From contig NZ_BNBI01000012.1 of NCBI RefSeq assembly GCF_014655295.1, positions 1 to 64,000 of the forward strand: a stretch of 64,000 bases of DNA, read 5' to 3'. The notes beneath the pieces are model-generated. The model was not told the origin of the DNA. It was given only the letters and a program-made list of their open reading frames with translations, and did not search any database. The position numbers and the translations under genes are program-made. Each line of letters begins with the position of its first letter. Positions within the stretch are counted from its first letter, which is position 1. Positions 10,119-19,469 of this stretch are shown piece by piece. The DNA is from Streptomyces fumanus (GTDB lineage Bacteria; Actinomycetota; Actinomycetes; Streptomycetales; Streptomycetaceae).

Positions 10119-10299
10119 CAGTGTTTTCTCCATTACGTGTATGTCGTCTTTTGTCCCTTGCTGCCCGTGTGGCAGGGGGACTGTGGTGGAGAAGCGCTCC
10201 GTCCGATGCGGGCCGGTCTTCGATCGAAGCACCCGGGGCTCGCGTCCCCCCGGGGGCCACTACCGAGGACCGGCGGCGGCGAGGTGCGCTTCTCCTCGT

Positions 10300-10333
10300 C
10301 ACATGCGTACTGCGTTCACATGCGTACTGCGTT
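10300..10333. repeat. Perfect 17-bp tandem duplication in the pnp leader
   Basis: CACATGCGTACTGCGTT occurs twice head to tail (10300-10316 and 10317-10333) in the untranslated spacer between rpsO and pnp, about 180 bases before the pnp start. The 322-base spacer 10119-10440 otherwise holds the rpsO-distal hairpin and G/C-rich inverted repeats at about 10215-10275, and no gene. Confidence 0.8.
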
Positions 10334-10395
10334 ACGTGTTCCCACGCTGCGCTACCACACTACAAAGTGACAGTGACAGCGCGCACGTACAGCAA

Positions 10396-10430
10396 AGGGA
10401 GCGGCCCCCGAACGATGGGAACCGCTCCCT
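10396..10430 (-). terminator. rpsO-distal hairpin (terminator or processing site)
   Basis: Nine-base arms (AGGGAGCGG at 10396-10404, CCGCTCCCT at 10422-10430) with a 17-base loop, 10 bases past the rpsO stop. In other bacteria the rpsO-pnp junction carries a partial terminator and an RNase III site through which PNPase controls itself. That role is an inference here. Confidence 0.7.
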
Positions 10431-10440
10431 CCACGGCGTC

Positions 10441-10728
10441 TTACTTGGCGCCCGCCGCACCGCGGCGGATGCCGAGGCGGTCGACCAGCGCGCGGAAGCG
10501 CTGGATGTCCTTCTTGGCGAGGTACTGCAGCAGCCGGCGGCGCTGACCGACCAGGATCAGCAGACCACGACGGGAGTGGTGGTCGTGCTTGTGGGTCTTG
10601 AGGTGCTCGGTCAGGTCGGAGATCCGACGGGACAGCAGCGCGACCTGGACCTCGGGGGAGCCGGTGTCGCCCTCCTTGGTACCGAACTCGGAGATGATCT
10701 GCTTCTTCACTGCGGCGTCGAGCGACAC
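10441..10728 (-). CDS. rpsO: 30S ribosomal protein S15
   Basis: S15 is a primary binder of the 16S rRNA central domain. The 95-aa protein is of family length and carries the signatures [26 protein letters not shown] and QRRRLLQYL. The GTG start at 10728 is preceded by GAGGAG. The gene is the head of the rpsO-pnp unit and is divergent from the DUF397 gene. The upstream leader contains mutually exclusive pairings that could serve S15 autoregulation (see 10760-10807). Confidence 0.97.
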   Translation of the reverse strand: MSLDAAVKKQIISEFGTKEGDTGSPEVQVALLSRRISDLTEHLKTHKHDHHSRRGLLILVGQRRRLLQYLAKKDIQRFRALVDRLGIRRGAAGAK

Positions 10729-10759
10729 GCGTACTCCTCAAATAGTCTGTGACTGGCCA

Positions 10760-10807
10760 CCGAGTGCCCCCGGTCTTCTCCTCGGGGGATCTTCCGTGAC
10801 TCGGAAG
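10760..10807 (-). promoter_or_regulatory. Candidate structured leader of rpsO
   Basis: On the rpsO strand the leader offers two short hairpins: CTTCCG/CGGAAG (complement at 10791-10796 and 10802-10807) and CCCCCG/CGGGGG (10767-10772 and 10783-10788). It also offers an alternative long-range pair CCGAGT/ACTCGG (10760-10765 with 10799-10804) that would disrupt the first hairpin. S15 genes in several phyla are controlled by leader structures mimicking rRNA. Whether this is one is inference from pairing potential only. Confidence 0.4.
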
Positions 10808-10956
10808 GCGGGGATCCGCTGAGCGCGGCCTCCAGGGCGCCGACAAAGAGGCTCCGGGGGTGCGTACACAAACGGCCGTCACCCAGAGTACCAGCCGGCG
10901 GGGAGACCCCCGACGGGGAGTTCCCGCTTCGGCCTCGTGGGGCGGGGTACGGCCAG

Positions 10957-10962
10957 TAGGGT
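10957..10962 (+). promoter_or_regulatory. Possible -10 box (TAGGGT) for the DUF397 gene
   Basis: TAGGGT fits the TAGRRT-type -10 of the Streptomyces housekeeping sigma factor and lies 42 bases before the ATG of the DUF397 gene. I see no clear -35 element. Confidence 0.35.
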
Positions 10963-11003
10963 GACCGGGGATCGCAGACAGGTCGTCGAAAGGACCCCCC
11001 ACC

Positions 11004-11300
11004 ATGGCTGATCTGCCGGACGAGGACGTGAAGGCGCGCAAGGAACGCGAGCGGGACGAGCTGTACGCGCTCGACATCTCGGACGTGGAGTGGCACTGCG
11101 CGCCGGGGACCGAGGAGCACGAGGAGCGGGTGGAGATCGCCTACCTCCCCGGCGGCGCCGTGGCCATGCGGTCGTCGCTCGACCCCGACACCGTGCTGCG
11201 TTACACGGAGGCGGAGTGGCGGGCGTTCGTGCTGGGGGCGCGGGACGGGGAGTTCGATCTTGACCGGGCGCCCGGGGCGGGGGCGGAAGCGGGGGCGTGA
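11004..11300 (+). CDS. DUF397 domain protein
   Basis: A small 98-aa protein. Its N-terminus is highly charged (DEDVKARKERERDEL). The core (VEIAYLPGGAVAMRSSLDPD, then LRYTEAEWRAFVLGARDGEFD) matches the DUF397 pattern found in many short Streptomyces regulators. DUF397 genes often pair with a helix-turn-helix gene of the WhiJ type; no partner is adjacent here. It is divergent from rpsO and followed by a 378-base non-coding stretch. Confidence 0.75.
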   Translation: MADLPDEDVKARKERERDELYALDISDVEWHCAPGTEEHEERVEIAYLPGGAVAMRSSLDPDTVLRYTEAEWRAFVLGARDGEFDLDRAPGAGAEAGA

Positions 11301-11678
11301 CCATAGGGTGAGCCGGGGGTTCGGGGGATGTGGTGACGGGAGTGCCGGCCGGGGTGTTCGTACGCCTCGGGTGGTGCTCCCGTCGAGCTTGTGCCGGTCT
11401 GGGGGTGCTCATTCCGTCGACACGGCCTGTTTTGGCCCGAGTTGGGGTACTAGGTGAGCCGCATCGGGGCTCGACGGGACTGACGTGGCCGGGGGGCGGG
11501 TGATTAGGCTGGGTACGGGCGCGACGCCAGAACCCGTGGACCGGCGTCGGCGTCCTCAGGGGGAGAGCCGGTGGACCGGACGACCCCGACGATTTACGAC
11601 AACTCTCGCATGGGTCGCATCAGTTGCTGCAGTCGCCCCGGCACGACGTGAGAGTGCTCGACCACACCAGGAGGAACT
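11301..11678 (+). other. Non-coding stretch upstream of the EspI-like gene
   Basis: No convincing gene is seen; a 65-codon frame at 11485-11682 lacks a ribosome binding site and family resemblance. A plausible housekeeping promoter is TGACGT (11481-11486), an 18-base spacer, then TAGGCT (11505-11510). This would give a leader of about 160 bases before the GTG start at 11679. In genomes that keep a type VII secretion locus, I recall that locus lying in this general position. Confidence 0.4.
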
Positions 11679-14480
11679 GTGAGCAGCGATCGGGACGGGA
11701 ACCGCGGGGGCTGGGCGACACCCGGCGATGACCAGCCCGACGCGGAGTCCGCGGTCGAGACGACCGGCGAGTTCACCATCGACTATGCGCCGCCTGCTTG
11801 GTATACGCAGAATGCGTCGTCGAGTGGAGCCGGTGGGGCCGGTGATTCGGGGGGCTCTCGGGGTTCTTCTGGGGCCGGTGCCGGTGCCGGGGCGCCGGAG
11901 GATGGGCCGCGTCCCTTCTCTTCACCCGGTGGGACGGTTCCGCCGTTGCCCGGGTTGACGCCGCCTCCTCATGCCACCGGTCACACGGGGCCCGCCGCCG
12001 TGCCGGCTCCGGCGCCGGGGGCGCCGTTCACTCCGCCGGCGCCTGTGCCTGCGCCCGGGGCGCCCTTCACGCCGCCCGCGCCGCCGGTCGGGGGGCCCAG
12101 CGGGGTGCCCAAGCTGCCGGTCGGGAGCGGGTTCGAGCCGCAGCCGAGCGAGCCCGCGGAGGAGACGCCGGAGGCCGAACCCGCCCCTCCCGCCCCTCCC
12201 ACCGCTCTGCCGGCCTTCCCGGCCGGGGAGTCCGGCAACGGGGACCTGGAGAGCGGCGCGACCATGCGGTTCTCCGTCGCCGCGCTGAAGCGGGAGTTCG
12301 CGGAGCGCGCCGCCGAGGAGGCCGAGAAGAAGGAAGAGCGGGCGGAGGAGGGGACGGAAGCGGACGCGGCCGCGGCGACCGCCGAGGAGTCCGGGCCGGT
12401 CGGTGACGCCGCCCACGCCGGGGTTTCGGACGCGGACACGGCCGAGGACGAGGACCAGGTACCGGTCGTCGCGGAGGACGAGCCCCGGGACGCCGTACTG
12501 GACGAGGCCGAGCACGAGGACGCGGTTCAGGACGAGGCCGAGCCGGAGGGCGCCGGACCCGTTGGCGACGCGCTCGCCGACGCCCGCTCCACGGATGACG
12601 AGCCCGCCGACGCCGTACCTGACGTGTCCGACGCGCCCACCGACGAGCCGGAGCCCGAGCCCGGGCCCGTCGACGCCGTGCCCGACGATGCCGTCGAGCC
12701 GCGGGACGCCGCGCCGCCCGCCTGGACGCCGCCGCCGGTGCCGGTGCCCGGGACGCCGCCGCTGCCGCCGTCCTACCAGCCCGCCGCGCCCGTGCCGGGC
12801 GGGCAGTGGCCCGCGCAGCCGCAGGCACCCCAGCCGCAGCCGCAGGCGCAGCCGCAGGCCGGTGCTCCCGAGACGCCCGCCCAGCCGCAGCAGCCGCAGC
12901 CGCCCTTCCAGCCGCAGGCGCCGCAGCCCGCGCCCGCCGCGTGGACCCCGACGCCCGAGGCCGCGCAGCAGCCGCAGCAGCCGGTCGCGCCGCAGGCCGG
13001 TTACGGTTTCCCGCCGCAGCCGCAGCAGCCGGGCGCGATGCCGCCCCCGCACGCCGCGCCGGGTTACGGCTTCCCGCCCGCTCAGCAGCAGCCGCAGCAG
13101 CCGCAGCCGCCCCAGCCCGGACACCCGGGCCAGCCCCCGCAGGCCCAGCAGCCGCACGCCCAACTCCCCCAGCAGGCACCCGCCGTGGACCCCCGGGCCG
13201 GGAGCGCGTGGCCGCAGCCGATGCAGCACGATCAGCGGCAGCCGACCAACCCCGGTGCCGCGCCGCTCGGTTACACCGCCGCCGTGGAACTGTCGTCCGA
13301 CCGGCTGCTCAACAACAAGAAGCAGAAGGCGAAGAGCAGCCGTCCCGCGGTCGGCGGTGGCCGGTTCAAGCTCGGCGGGAAGAAGGAGGAGGCCGAGCGG
13401 CAGCGGAAGCTGGAGCTGATCCGCACGCCCGTGCTGTCCTGCTACCGCATCGCCGTGATCAGCCTCAAGGGCGGTGTCGGCAAGACGACCACGACCACCG
13501 CGCTGGGCTCCACGCTCGCCACCGAACGGCAGGACAAGATCCTGGCGATCGACGCCAACCCGGACGCCGGTACGCTCGGCCGCCGGGTGCGCCGGGAGAC
13601 CGGGGCCACCATCCGCGACCTGGTCCAGGCGATCCCGTACCTCAACTCGTACATGGACATCCGGCGCTTCACCTCGCAGGCGCCGTCCGGACTGGAGATC
13701 ATCGCCAACGACGTCGACCCGGCCGTCTCCACGACGTTCAACGACGAGGACTACCGGCGCGCGATCGACGTGCTCGGCAAGCAGTACCCGATCATCCTGA
13801 CCGACTCCGGCACCGGGCTGCTCTACAGCGCCATGCGCGGGGTGCTGGACCTCGCCGACCAGCTCATCATCATCTCCACGCCGTCCGTGGACGGTGCGAG
13901 CAGTGCGAGTACGACGCTGGACTGGCTCTCCGCGCACGGGTACGCCGACCTGGTCTCGCGCTCCCTCACCGTGATCTCCGGGGTCCGCGAGACCGGCAAG
14001 ATGATCAAGGTGGAGGACATCGTCGCGCACTTCCAGACCCGTTGCCGGGGCGTCGTGGTGGTGCCCTTCGACGAGCATCTGGCGGCCGGGGCGGAGGTCG
14101 ACCTCGACATGATGCGGCCGAAGGTGCGGGAGGCGTACTTCAACCTGGCCGCGCTGGTCGCCGAGGACTTCGTACGGCACCAGCAGATGCACGGCCTGTG
14201 GACGTCCGACGGCAACCCGCCGCCGGTCGCCGCGCCGCCCCTGCCGGGCCAGCCGTTCCCGGCCCAGCCGGGCCCGTACGGGCAGCCGGCCCAGCCGGGA
14301 CCGTACGGTCAGCCAGGACAGCAGAGCCAGCCGGGCCAGCCCGGCCCGTACGGCCAGCCGGGACCGTATGGCCAGCCGGGACAGCCGCCGCAGGCCCCGC
14401 AGCCGGGCCAGCCGTACCCCCCGAACCCCGGCTACGGCTATCCCCAGGCGCCTCAGCCGCCGCAGCAGCCGCAGCAGTGA
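11679..14480 (+). CDS. EspI-like ParA/MinD-family ATPase with long disordered N-terminus
   Basis: A 933-aa protein. Residues 1 to about 530 are low-complexity: Gly/Ser, then an acidic Asp/Glu region, then Pro/Gln-rich repeats. A MinD/ParA-type ATPase domain follows, with a deviant Walker [11 protein letters not shown] at about residues 596-605 and the switch region [10 protein letters not shown]. The last 80 residues are PYGQPGQP-type repeats. A proline-rich N-terminus joined to such an ATPase resembles mycobacterial EspI and the gene I recall as SCO5717, at the border of the S. coelicolor type VII (ESX) cluster. No esxA/B, eccB-E or mycosin gene is present nearby. The GTG start has an excellent GGAGGAACT upstream. 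Confidence 0.8.
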   Translation: MSSDRDGNRGGWATPGDDQPDAESAVETTGEFTIDYAPPAWYTQNASSSGAGGAGDSGGSRGSSGAGAGAGAPEDGPRPFSSPGGTVPPLPGLTPPPHATGHTGPAAVPAPAPGAPFTPPAPVPAPGAPFTPPAPPVGGPSGVPKLPVGSGFEPQPSEPAEETPEAEPAPPAPPTALPAFPAGESGNGDLESGATMRFSVAALKREFAERAAEEAEKKEERAEEGTEADAAAATAEESGPVGDAAHAGVSDADTAEDEDQVPVVAEDEPRDAVLDEAEHEDAVQDEAEPEGAGPVGDALADARSTDDEPADAVPDVSDAPTDEPEPEPGPVDAVPDDAVEPRDAAPPAWTPPPVPVPGTPPLPPSYQPAAPVPGGQWPAQPQAPQPQPQAQPQAGAPETPAQPQQPQPPFQPQAPQPAPAAWTPTPEAAQQPQQPVAPQAGYGFPPQPQQPGAMPPPHAAPGYGFPPAQQQPQQPQPPQPGHPGQPPQAQQPHAQLPQQAPAVDPRAGSAWPQPMQHDQRQPTNPGAAPLGYTAAVELSSDRLLNNKKQKAKSSRPAVGGGRFKLGGKKEEAERQRKLELIRTPVLSCYRIAVISLKGGVGKTTTTTALGSTLATERQDKILAIDANPDAGTLGRRVRRETGATIRDLVQAIPYLNSYMDIRRFTSQAPSGLEIIANDVDPAVSTTFNDEDYRRAIDVLGKQYPIILTDSGTGLLYSAMRGVLDLADQLIIISTPSVDGASSASTTLDWLSAHGYADLVSRSLTVISGVRETGKMIKVEDIVAHFQTRCRGVVVVPFDEHLAAGAEVDLDMMRPKVREAYFNLAALVAEDFVRHQQMHGLWTSDGNPPPVAAPPLPGQPFPAQPGPYGQPAQPGPYGQPGQQSQPGQPGPYGQPGPYGQPGQPPQAPQPGQPYPPNPGYGYPQAPQPPQQPQQ

Positions 14481-14500
14481 TCAGCCGTCGTACGACGTGA

Positions 14501-14536
14501 AAGGGCGGCCGGTGCTCCAGCGCACCGGCCGCCCTT
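14501..14536. terminator. Bidirectional terminator between EspI-like gene and ribF
   Basis: A perfect 15-bp stem (AAGGGCGGCCGGTGC at 14501-14515, complement at 14522-14536) with a six-base loop, exactly between two convergent genes. The palindrome CGTCGTACGACG lies just before it at 14486-14497. Confidence 0.9.
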
Positions 14537-14554
14537 CATGTCGGCGTACCGGCG

Positions 14555-15511
14555 TCACGCCGGACGGTCCGCCGCCGCGATCAGCTCGCGGCAGCGCTTG
14601 ACGTCCTCCGCCATCTGGTCCAGCAGCGCGTCCAGCGTGTCGAACTTGGCCTGGCCCCGCACGAAGGCCAGGAAGTCGACGGCGACGTGCAGCCCGTACA
14701 GGTCGAGGCCGACGCGGTCGATGGCGTACGCCTCCACCGTGCGCTCGGTGCCGTCGAACTGGGGGTTGGTGCCGACCGAGATCGCGGCCGGCATCGCCTC
14801 GCCGGCCGCGTGCAGCCAGCCCGCGTAGACGCCGTCGGCGGGGATCGCGGTGTGCGGGAGCGTCTCGACGTTGGCGGTGGGGAAGCCCAGCTCGCGGCCG
14901 CGCTGGGCGCCGCGGACGACGATGCCCTCGACGCGGTGCGGGCGGCCGAGGATCTCGGCGGCGCCGCGTACGTCGCCCTCGGCGACCAGCCGCCGGGTCA
15001 GGGTCGAGGAGAACGGCTCGCCGCCGCCCGCCTCGCCGGACACGTACAGGTCGACGACCTCGACCTCGAAGTCGTACACCCGGCCCTGCTCGGCGAGGAA
15101 CTCCACGTTCCCGGCGGCCTTGTGGCCGAAGCGGAAGTTGGGGCCCTCGACGACCGCCTTGGCGTGCAGCTTGTCCACCAGGACCTTGACCACGAACTCG
15201 GCCGGGGACAGCTTCGAGAACTCCTTGGTGAACGGCAGGACGAGGACCGCGTCCAGGCCCAGCGCGGCGCAGAGTTCGGCGCGGCGGTGGTGCGGGGCGA
15301 GCAGCGGCGGGTGGCTGCCGGGGCGGACGACCTCGCTGGGGTGCGGGTCGAAGGTGACGAGGACGGCGGGCACGCCCAGCTCGCGGGCGCGCTGCACGGC
15401 ATGCCTGATGATGAGCTGGTGCCCGCGGTGCACCCCGTCGTAGGAGCCGATGGTGACGACGCTGCGCCCCCAGTCCTCGGGGATGTCCTCCAAGCCACGC
15501 CAGCGCTGCAC
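14555..15511 (-). CDS. ribF: Bifunctional riboflavin kinase / FAD synthetase
   Basis: RibF phosphorylates riboflavin to FMN and adenylylates FMN to FAD. The N-terminal FAD-synthetase domain shows SYDGVHRGHQ (nucleotidyltransferase HxGH type). The C-terminal flavokinase domain shows LGFPTANVE and the GVYAGW segment. I start at GTG 15511 (VQRWRGLEDIPEDWG, 318 aa) because AAGGAG lies eight bases upstream and actinobacterial RibF proteins begin this way. The longer start at 15544 is less likely. It is the last gene of the minus-strand translation-factor region and ends at a shared bidirectional terminator. Confidence 0.95.
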   Translation of the reverse strand: MQRWRGLEDIPEDWGRSVVTIGSYDGVHRGHQLIIRHAVQRARELGVPAVLVTFDPHPSEVVRPGSHPPLLAPHHRRAELCAALGLDAVLVLPFTKEFSKLSPAEFVVKVLVDKLHAKAVVEGPNFRFGHKAAGNVEFLAEQGRVYDFEVEVVDLYVSGEAGGGEPFSSTLTRRLVAEGDVRGAAEILGRPHRVEGIVVRGAQRGRELGFPTANVETLPHTAIPADGVYAGWLHAAGEAMPAAISVGTNPQFDGTERTVEAYAIDRVGLDLYGLHVAVDFLAFVRGQAKFDTLDALLDQMAEDVKRCRELIAAADRPA

Positions 15512-15610
15512 TGTGTCCGCTCCTTGTCGCAAACTCGTTCCCACGGTTGCTTCTCACGCAGGTCTAAGGGTGCCATGCCGTCGGGTCGGCGCCCGCATCG
15601 GCATGGTGGC

Positions 15611-18600
15611 TCACACCGGTACGCCCACGCCGGCCAGGCTCTCCAGTGTGCGGCGGGCGCTGGGGCCGACCAGGGCCGCCCAGTCCCCGGGGGCGCCGGC
15701 CAGCCATCCGGTGACCCGGGCGGCGAAGCCGGGGAGCTGCCGGGCCAGGTCGGCCAGGGCGCGGTCGAAGCGGGCGGCGCCGTCCGGGGTGCGGCCCATG
15801 CGCAGGCCCGTGCGGTGCACGAGGTCGCGGAGGTCGTCGCCGTCGCCGTGGGCGGATGCGGCGGCGCGCAGCAGGGCGTCCAGGACGGCGGGGTCCTGCT
15901 CGCGTGCCAGCAGGAACTCGCGCAGTTCGTGCCGCAGGGGGCGGCAGTCGGCGGTGCCCGGGGCGGCGAGGACCCTGGCGAGCGCGGCCCGGGCCGGCTC
16001 GGGGCCGTCGGTCAGCAGCTCCGTGAGCAGCGGGAACAGGACCTCGCGGGCGGCCGGGCCGGCGCCGAGCCGCCGGTCGGCGTACGCGGCGAGGTGCCCG
16101 GCGACTTCCGGGCACCGCGCCACGGCGTCCCCGACGGCGGTGGCGACCCGGGCGGCCAGCGCGGGCGTGGTGGCGTCGACGAGCCGGCGCAGGGCCTCCC
16201 CCGCGTCCGGGCCGAGCAGCCGGGTGCGGAAGGCGTCGAGCACCGGCTCGGGGTGGGTCGGCAGGGCGGCGGCGACCGCGCTCGGTGGCAGACAGGGGTC
16301 GCCCGCCGCGAAGTGGCTCAGCGCCCGCCGCAGATGCCGGTCGCGGCTGCTCGGGTCGCGGACCAGGAGGGCGAGCGCGGCGCCGTGCAGATGGCTGTCG
16401 GCGGAGCGCAGGAGCAGGCCGAGGGCTGCGTAGCGCAGCAGCGCGCGGTCCTCGTCGGTGCGGGTGTGCGGGGCGGCGCGCAGTCCGTAGATGACGGCCG
16501 CCAGGCGCCGTTCGGGCCGTTCGTCGCGGGACCAGCGGTCGGCGGCGCGGCACAGGGCGGAGGGCTCGTCCTCGGCGAGGACGGCGAGCAGTTCGACGGC
16601 CCGCCGGTGCGCGCTGCCGGCGAGGACCTCCACCAGGTCGTCCAGGTCGTGCCGGCGGTGGGTGTGCAGCAGCGCCTGCGCGGCGGTCGCCACGGTCGCC
16701 CGGGGGGCACCGGCCAGCGGGCGCTCGTCGTCGAACCACCGCAGCAGCAACGGCCGTACGGTCCCGGGTTCGGCGGCGAGCAGGGCGGCGACCGCGTCGA
16801 GGTGGCGGGGGCCGGGTCCGTCCCCGGCGGCAGCACGCGCACCTGCGGGCACGGGCGCGGGTGGCGGGCCGTCGGCGCGGACCAGGCGGCGGAGCAGGTC
16901 GAGGCGGATGTCGGCCGGGAGCGGCAGGGCGCTCCAGAAGCCGGGGGCGAACTCGCCGGGCACCGGCCGCCCCTCCTCGCGCCGGGCCGCGACGGCGTCG
17001 GCGAGCAGCCGCAGCACGCCCGTGTACGGCGCGGGGTCGGGCACCCGGGCGAGGGTGCCGGCGAGCAGCCGGGCCGTCCACCAGGAGTACGGGTCGGTCT
17101 CCAGGGCGCGGACCAGCTCCTCCAGGCGGTAGGCGAGCCGGGGGGCGCCGTGCTGGCGGGCGAGGTGCAGCAGGGCCTCGACGACGGTGCCGAGGCGGTG
17201 GTGCGGTACCGGCGGCGCGGCGCCGAGGCGGTCGTGGACGAGGGTGCGCAGGGCCTCGTCGAGGTCGAGGTGGGCGCCCTGGAGCCAGTCGGCGAGCTCC
17301 TCGTGGGCGAAGCGGTAGCCGGTGCCGGTGGGCACGAGGAGTCCTTCGGCGAGGACGGCCGAGGCCCAGTCGGTGGCGCCGGGGTCCGTTCCCCGGGGGA
17401 ACAGTTCCTCGAACGACGCGGGGTCCAGGCACGCCTGTCCGGGGCCGAGGCTGCGCCGGGCGGCCGCGTGGACCCGCCCGGACACCTTCGCCGCGAGCCG
17501 GCGTACGGCGGTGCCGCGCGCCCCGGTGCGGTCGGCGAGCCGCACCGCGATCCGCAGGCACACCAGGTCGAGGTGGGCCGACAGCACCTCGTCGCGGTCC
17601 ACCGGGCGCCCCGGGGCGTCGTCGAGCGCGGCGCGGACCTCGGAGTACAGGCGGAGGGTGAGGGGGTGCCGGGCGTCGGCGTCCGGGAGCGCCCCGTCGG
17701 GGACGCGCAGCCTCGCCCGGGCCTCCCGTGCCTCGGCCTCGGTGAGGTCGCCCAGCGGCAGGCAGGGCGGCAGGTGCCCGGTGCCGGGCGCCGCCCCGTA
17801 CAGCAGCTCGGGCGGGTACTGCGCCCCCGCCCGCTCCCAGTACTCCGCGCGGCACGCGACGACCAGCCGGGTGCCCGTCTCGCGCAGCCAGGTCACCGTC
17901 GCCTCGGTCCACTCGGCGAGACGGCGGTCCAGGCCGGGCGGCATCTCCTCCGGGCCGTCCAGGAGCAGCAGCAGGGGCCGCCCGGCGTCCCGGGCGACGT
18001 GGGCCAGGCGGCGCGGGGTGACCTCGCCCACGCCGCCCTCATCACCCGTCGCGCCGCCAGCCCCGGCACCCCGCACGACGTCGCCGCCCACACCCCCGCC
18101 CCCGCTCCCCACCCCGCCGATGTCCCCGACCGCCCCCTCCAGGGCCCGGCCCACCGCGTCCGCCACCGATCCGTCGTCCTCGCGCAGGTCGGCGCCGCGC
18201 AGCCACAGTGTGGGCGCCGGGCGCGGCCCCCGGGCCCGGCGGCGTGCCAGTCCCGCCAGCTCGGTGGTCCGGCCGCTGCCGGGGGCGCCGACCAGCCCGA
18301 GGACGCTCGCCGCGCTGTCGGTGAAGGCGGCGAACTCCCGTGCCGGAACCGCCCTTTCCACCGGCGTCGGGGTCCCCGTGCCGGTGAGCCGGGGGCCGGC
18401 CGAGGCGCCGGGCGGCCCGCACCGGCCGACGGAGACGGCGGTGAGCTGCCGTACTCCGGCGAGGTTGAGGTCGGCGCCGTACGCGGGGACCGTCGCCGCG
18501 TTCTCGGCGATCAGCTCGGCGAGCGGGCCGGGGGCGGGGCGCAGCGGTACGGCGAAGCCGGCGTCGCCGTGGCCGGACCGGAGGGCGGTGCCGAGGACGC

Positions 18601-19213
18601 CCAGCACGGCACCGGTGGCGGCGTCGAGCACCGGACCGCCGGCCGCGCCGCCGCCCAGGTGGAGCGCGTCCCGCCCGGCGGTGCCGACCGCGAGTTCCAG
18701 GACGTCGCCGAGGAAGTGGAAGCCGTCCGTGGAGGTGTACGTCACGTCGGTGGTGCCGAGCACCCGGGCCTCGCGCCAGCCGCCGGCGGCGATCCGGACG
18801 TAGGTTCCGGCCTCGGTCCGCTCCCGCGCGGTGACGGGCAACGGGGCGAGGCAGAGGCCCTCGGTGCGGACGAGGGCGAGGTCGAGGTCGGGGAGCGGGG
18901 TGACGGCGTCGGCGGTCACGGCGCAGCGGCGGTCGCCGGCGCCGTACAGCACCAGGCGGGGCAGGCCGTCGACGGCTTCGTGGCTGGTGACGACCGTGCC
19001 GTGGTGGTCGGCGAGGAACCCGGCGCCGCGGGGGCGGCCGGCCAGGTCGTGGATGCGGACCAGCGGGTCGCCGGGCGGGCGCCCGGCCGGCGCGTCACCG
19101 GCGGCGGCGGAGCCGTACCCCGCGCGGGAGCCGCGGGGCCCGCCGGCCCCGCCGGGTTCGTCGGTCTCACCGGGCTCATCGGGCGGGACATCCCCCGCAC
19201 CCCGCGACGTCAT
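15611..19213 (-). CDS. Trypsin-like (inactive) domain fused to STAND-like P-loop NTPase
   Basis: A 1200-aa protein. Residues about 50-235 have a trypsin/HtrA-like fold pattern with His78 (VVTSHEAV) and Asp111 (DLDLALVR). The serine motif GNSGGP, however, reads GAAGGP with Ala191 in place of serine, so proteolysis is unlikely. An NTPase follows: Walker A GAPGSGRTT (residues 309-317, Arg for Lys) and Walker B LLLLLDGPEE (Asp419), with a NACHT-like CRAEYWE segment. A Gly-rich insert lies between them. About 700 residues of Leu/Ala/Arg-rich helices resembling degenerate HEAT/TPR arrays complete it. STAND proteins are usually sensors, some in phage defence; the role here is unknown. GGGGAGG precedes the ATG. 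Confidence 0.75.
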   Translation of the reverse strand: MTSRGAGDVPPDEPGETDEPGGAGGPRGSRAGYGSAAAGDAPAGRPPGDPLVRIHDLAGRPRGAGFLADHHGTVVTSHEAVDGLPRLVLYGAGDRRCAVTADAVTPLPDLDLALVRTEGLCLAPLPVTARERTEAGTYVRIAAGGWREARVLGTTDVTYTSTDGFHFLGDVLELAVGTAGRDALHLGGGAAGGPVLDAATGAVLGVLGTALRSGHGDAGFAVPLRPAPGPLAELIAENAATVPAYGADLNLAGVRQLTAVSVGRCGPPGASAGPRLTGTGTPTPVERAVPAREFAAFTDSAASVLGLVGAPGSGRTTELAGLARRRARGPRPAPTLWLRGADLREDDGSVADAVGRALEGAVGDIGGVGSGGGGVGGDVVRGAGAGGATGDEGGVGEVTPRRLAHVARDAGRPLLLLLDGPEEMPPGLDRRLAEWTEATVTWLRETGTRLVVACRAEYWERAGAQYPPELLYGAAPGTGHLPPCLPLGDLTEAEAREARARLRVPDGALPDADARHPLTLRLYSEVRAALDDAPGRPVDRDEVLSAHLDLVCLRIAVRLADRTGARGTAVRRLAAKVSGRVHAAARRSLGPGQACLDPASFEELFPRGTDPGATDWASAVLAEGLLVPTGTGYRFAHEELADWLQGAHLDLDEALRTLVHDRLGAAPPVPHHRLGTVVEALLHLARQHGAPRLAYRLEELVRALETDPYSWWTARLLAGTLARVPDPAPYTGVLRLLADAVAARREEGRPVPGEFAPGFWSALPLPADIRLDLLRRLVRADGPPPAPVPAGARAAAGDGPGPRHLDAVAALLAAEPGTVRPLLLRWFDDERPLAGAPRATVATAAQALLHTHRRHDLDDLVEVLAGSAHRRAVELLAVLAEDEPSALCRAADRWSRDERPERRLAAVIYGLRAAPHTRTDEDRALLRYAALGLLLRSADSHLHGAALALLVRDPSSRDRHLRRALSHFAAGDPCLPPSAVAAALPTHPEPVLDAFRTRLLGPDAGEALRRLVDATTPALAARVATAVGDAVARCPEVAGHLAAYADRRLGAGPAAREVLFPLLTELLTDGPEPARAALARVLAAPGTADCRPLRHELREFLLAREQDPAVLDALLRAAASAHGDGDDLRDLVHRTGLRMGRTPDGAARFDRALADLARQLPGFAARVTGWLAGAPGDWAALVGPSARRTLESLAGVGVPV

Positions 19214-19399
19214 CGTCGAACCTCCCCGCCGTACACCGCTCCCTGTGATCGACGGTAGGCGGAGGGTGATCGGCGGGACAGCTCGCTCGGCGAACGCGCC
19301 CCCTTGCGCTCCCCCGGTTCACTCCGAGCGCCTGCCCGGAAGGGTGAACAGAAGGTGGCTTATGGATAACCCTAAATGTGGGGGAACCGAGGGGGGCCG

Positions 19400-19435
19400 T
19401 GGAGCGGCGGTAAGGGTCCCGTGACCGCCGCTCCA
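19400..19435 (-). terminator. Terminator downstream of truB
   Basis: A perfect 12-bp stem (TGGAGCGGCGGT at 19400-19411, ACCGCCGCTCCA at 19424-19435) with a 12-base loop, 35 bases beyond the truB stop and before the pseudo-protease/NTPase gene. That next gene therefore probably has its own promoter within 19214-19399. Confidence 0.8.
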
Positions 19436-19469
19436 TGGAAACGGCTCAGCACGCCCCCCGGCCCCCGTC

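Noticed and set aside
6523-10302. A 1259-codon minus-strand frame covering both pnp and the M16 gene
   Set aside because: Only the last 459 codons encode the peptidase. The upstream part is an out-of-frame reading of pnp, rich in Arg/His/Pro.
11485-11682. A 65-codon frame upstream of the EspI-like gene
   Set aside because: No ribosome binding site and no recognisable domain; it overlaps the likely promoter (TAGGCT at 11505).
15611-19213. Active secreted serine protease
   Set aside because: No signal peptide and alanine at the catalytic serine position.
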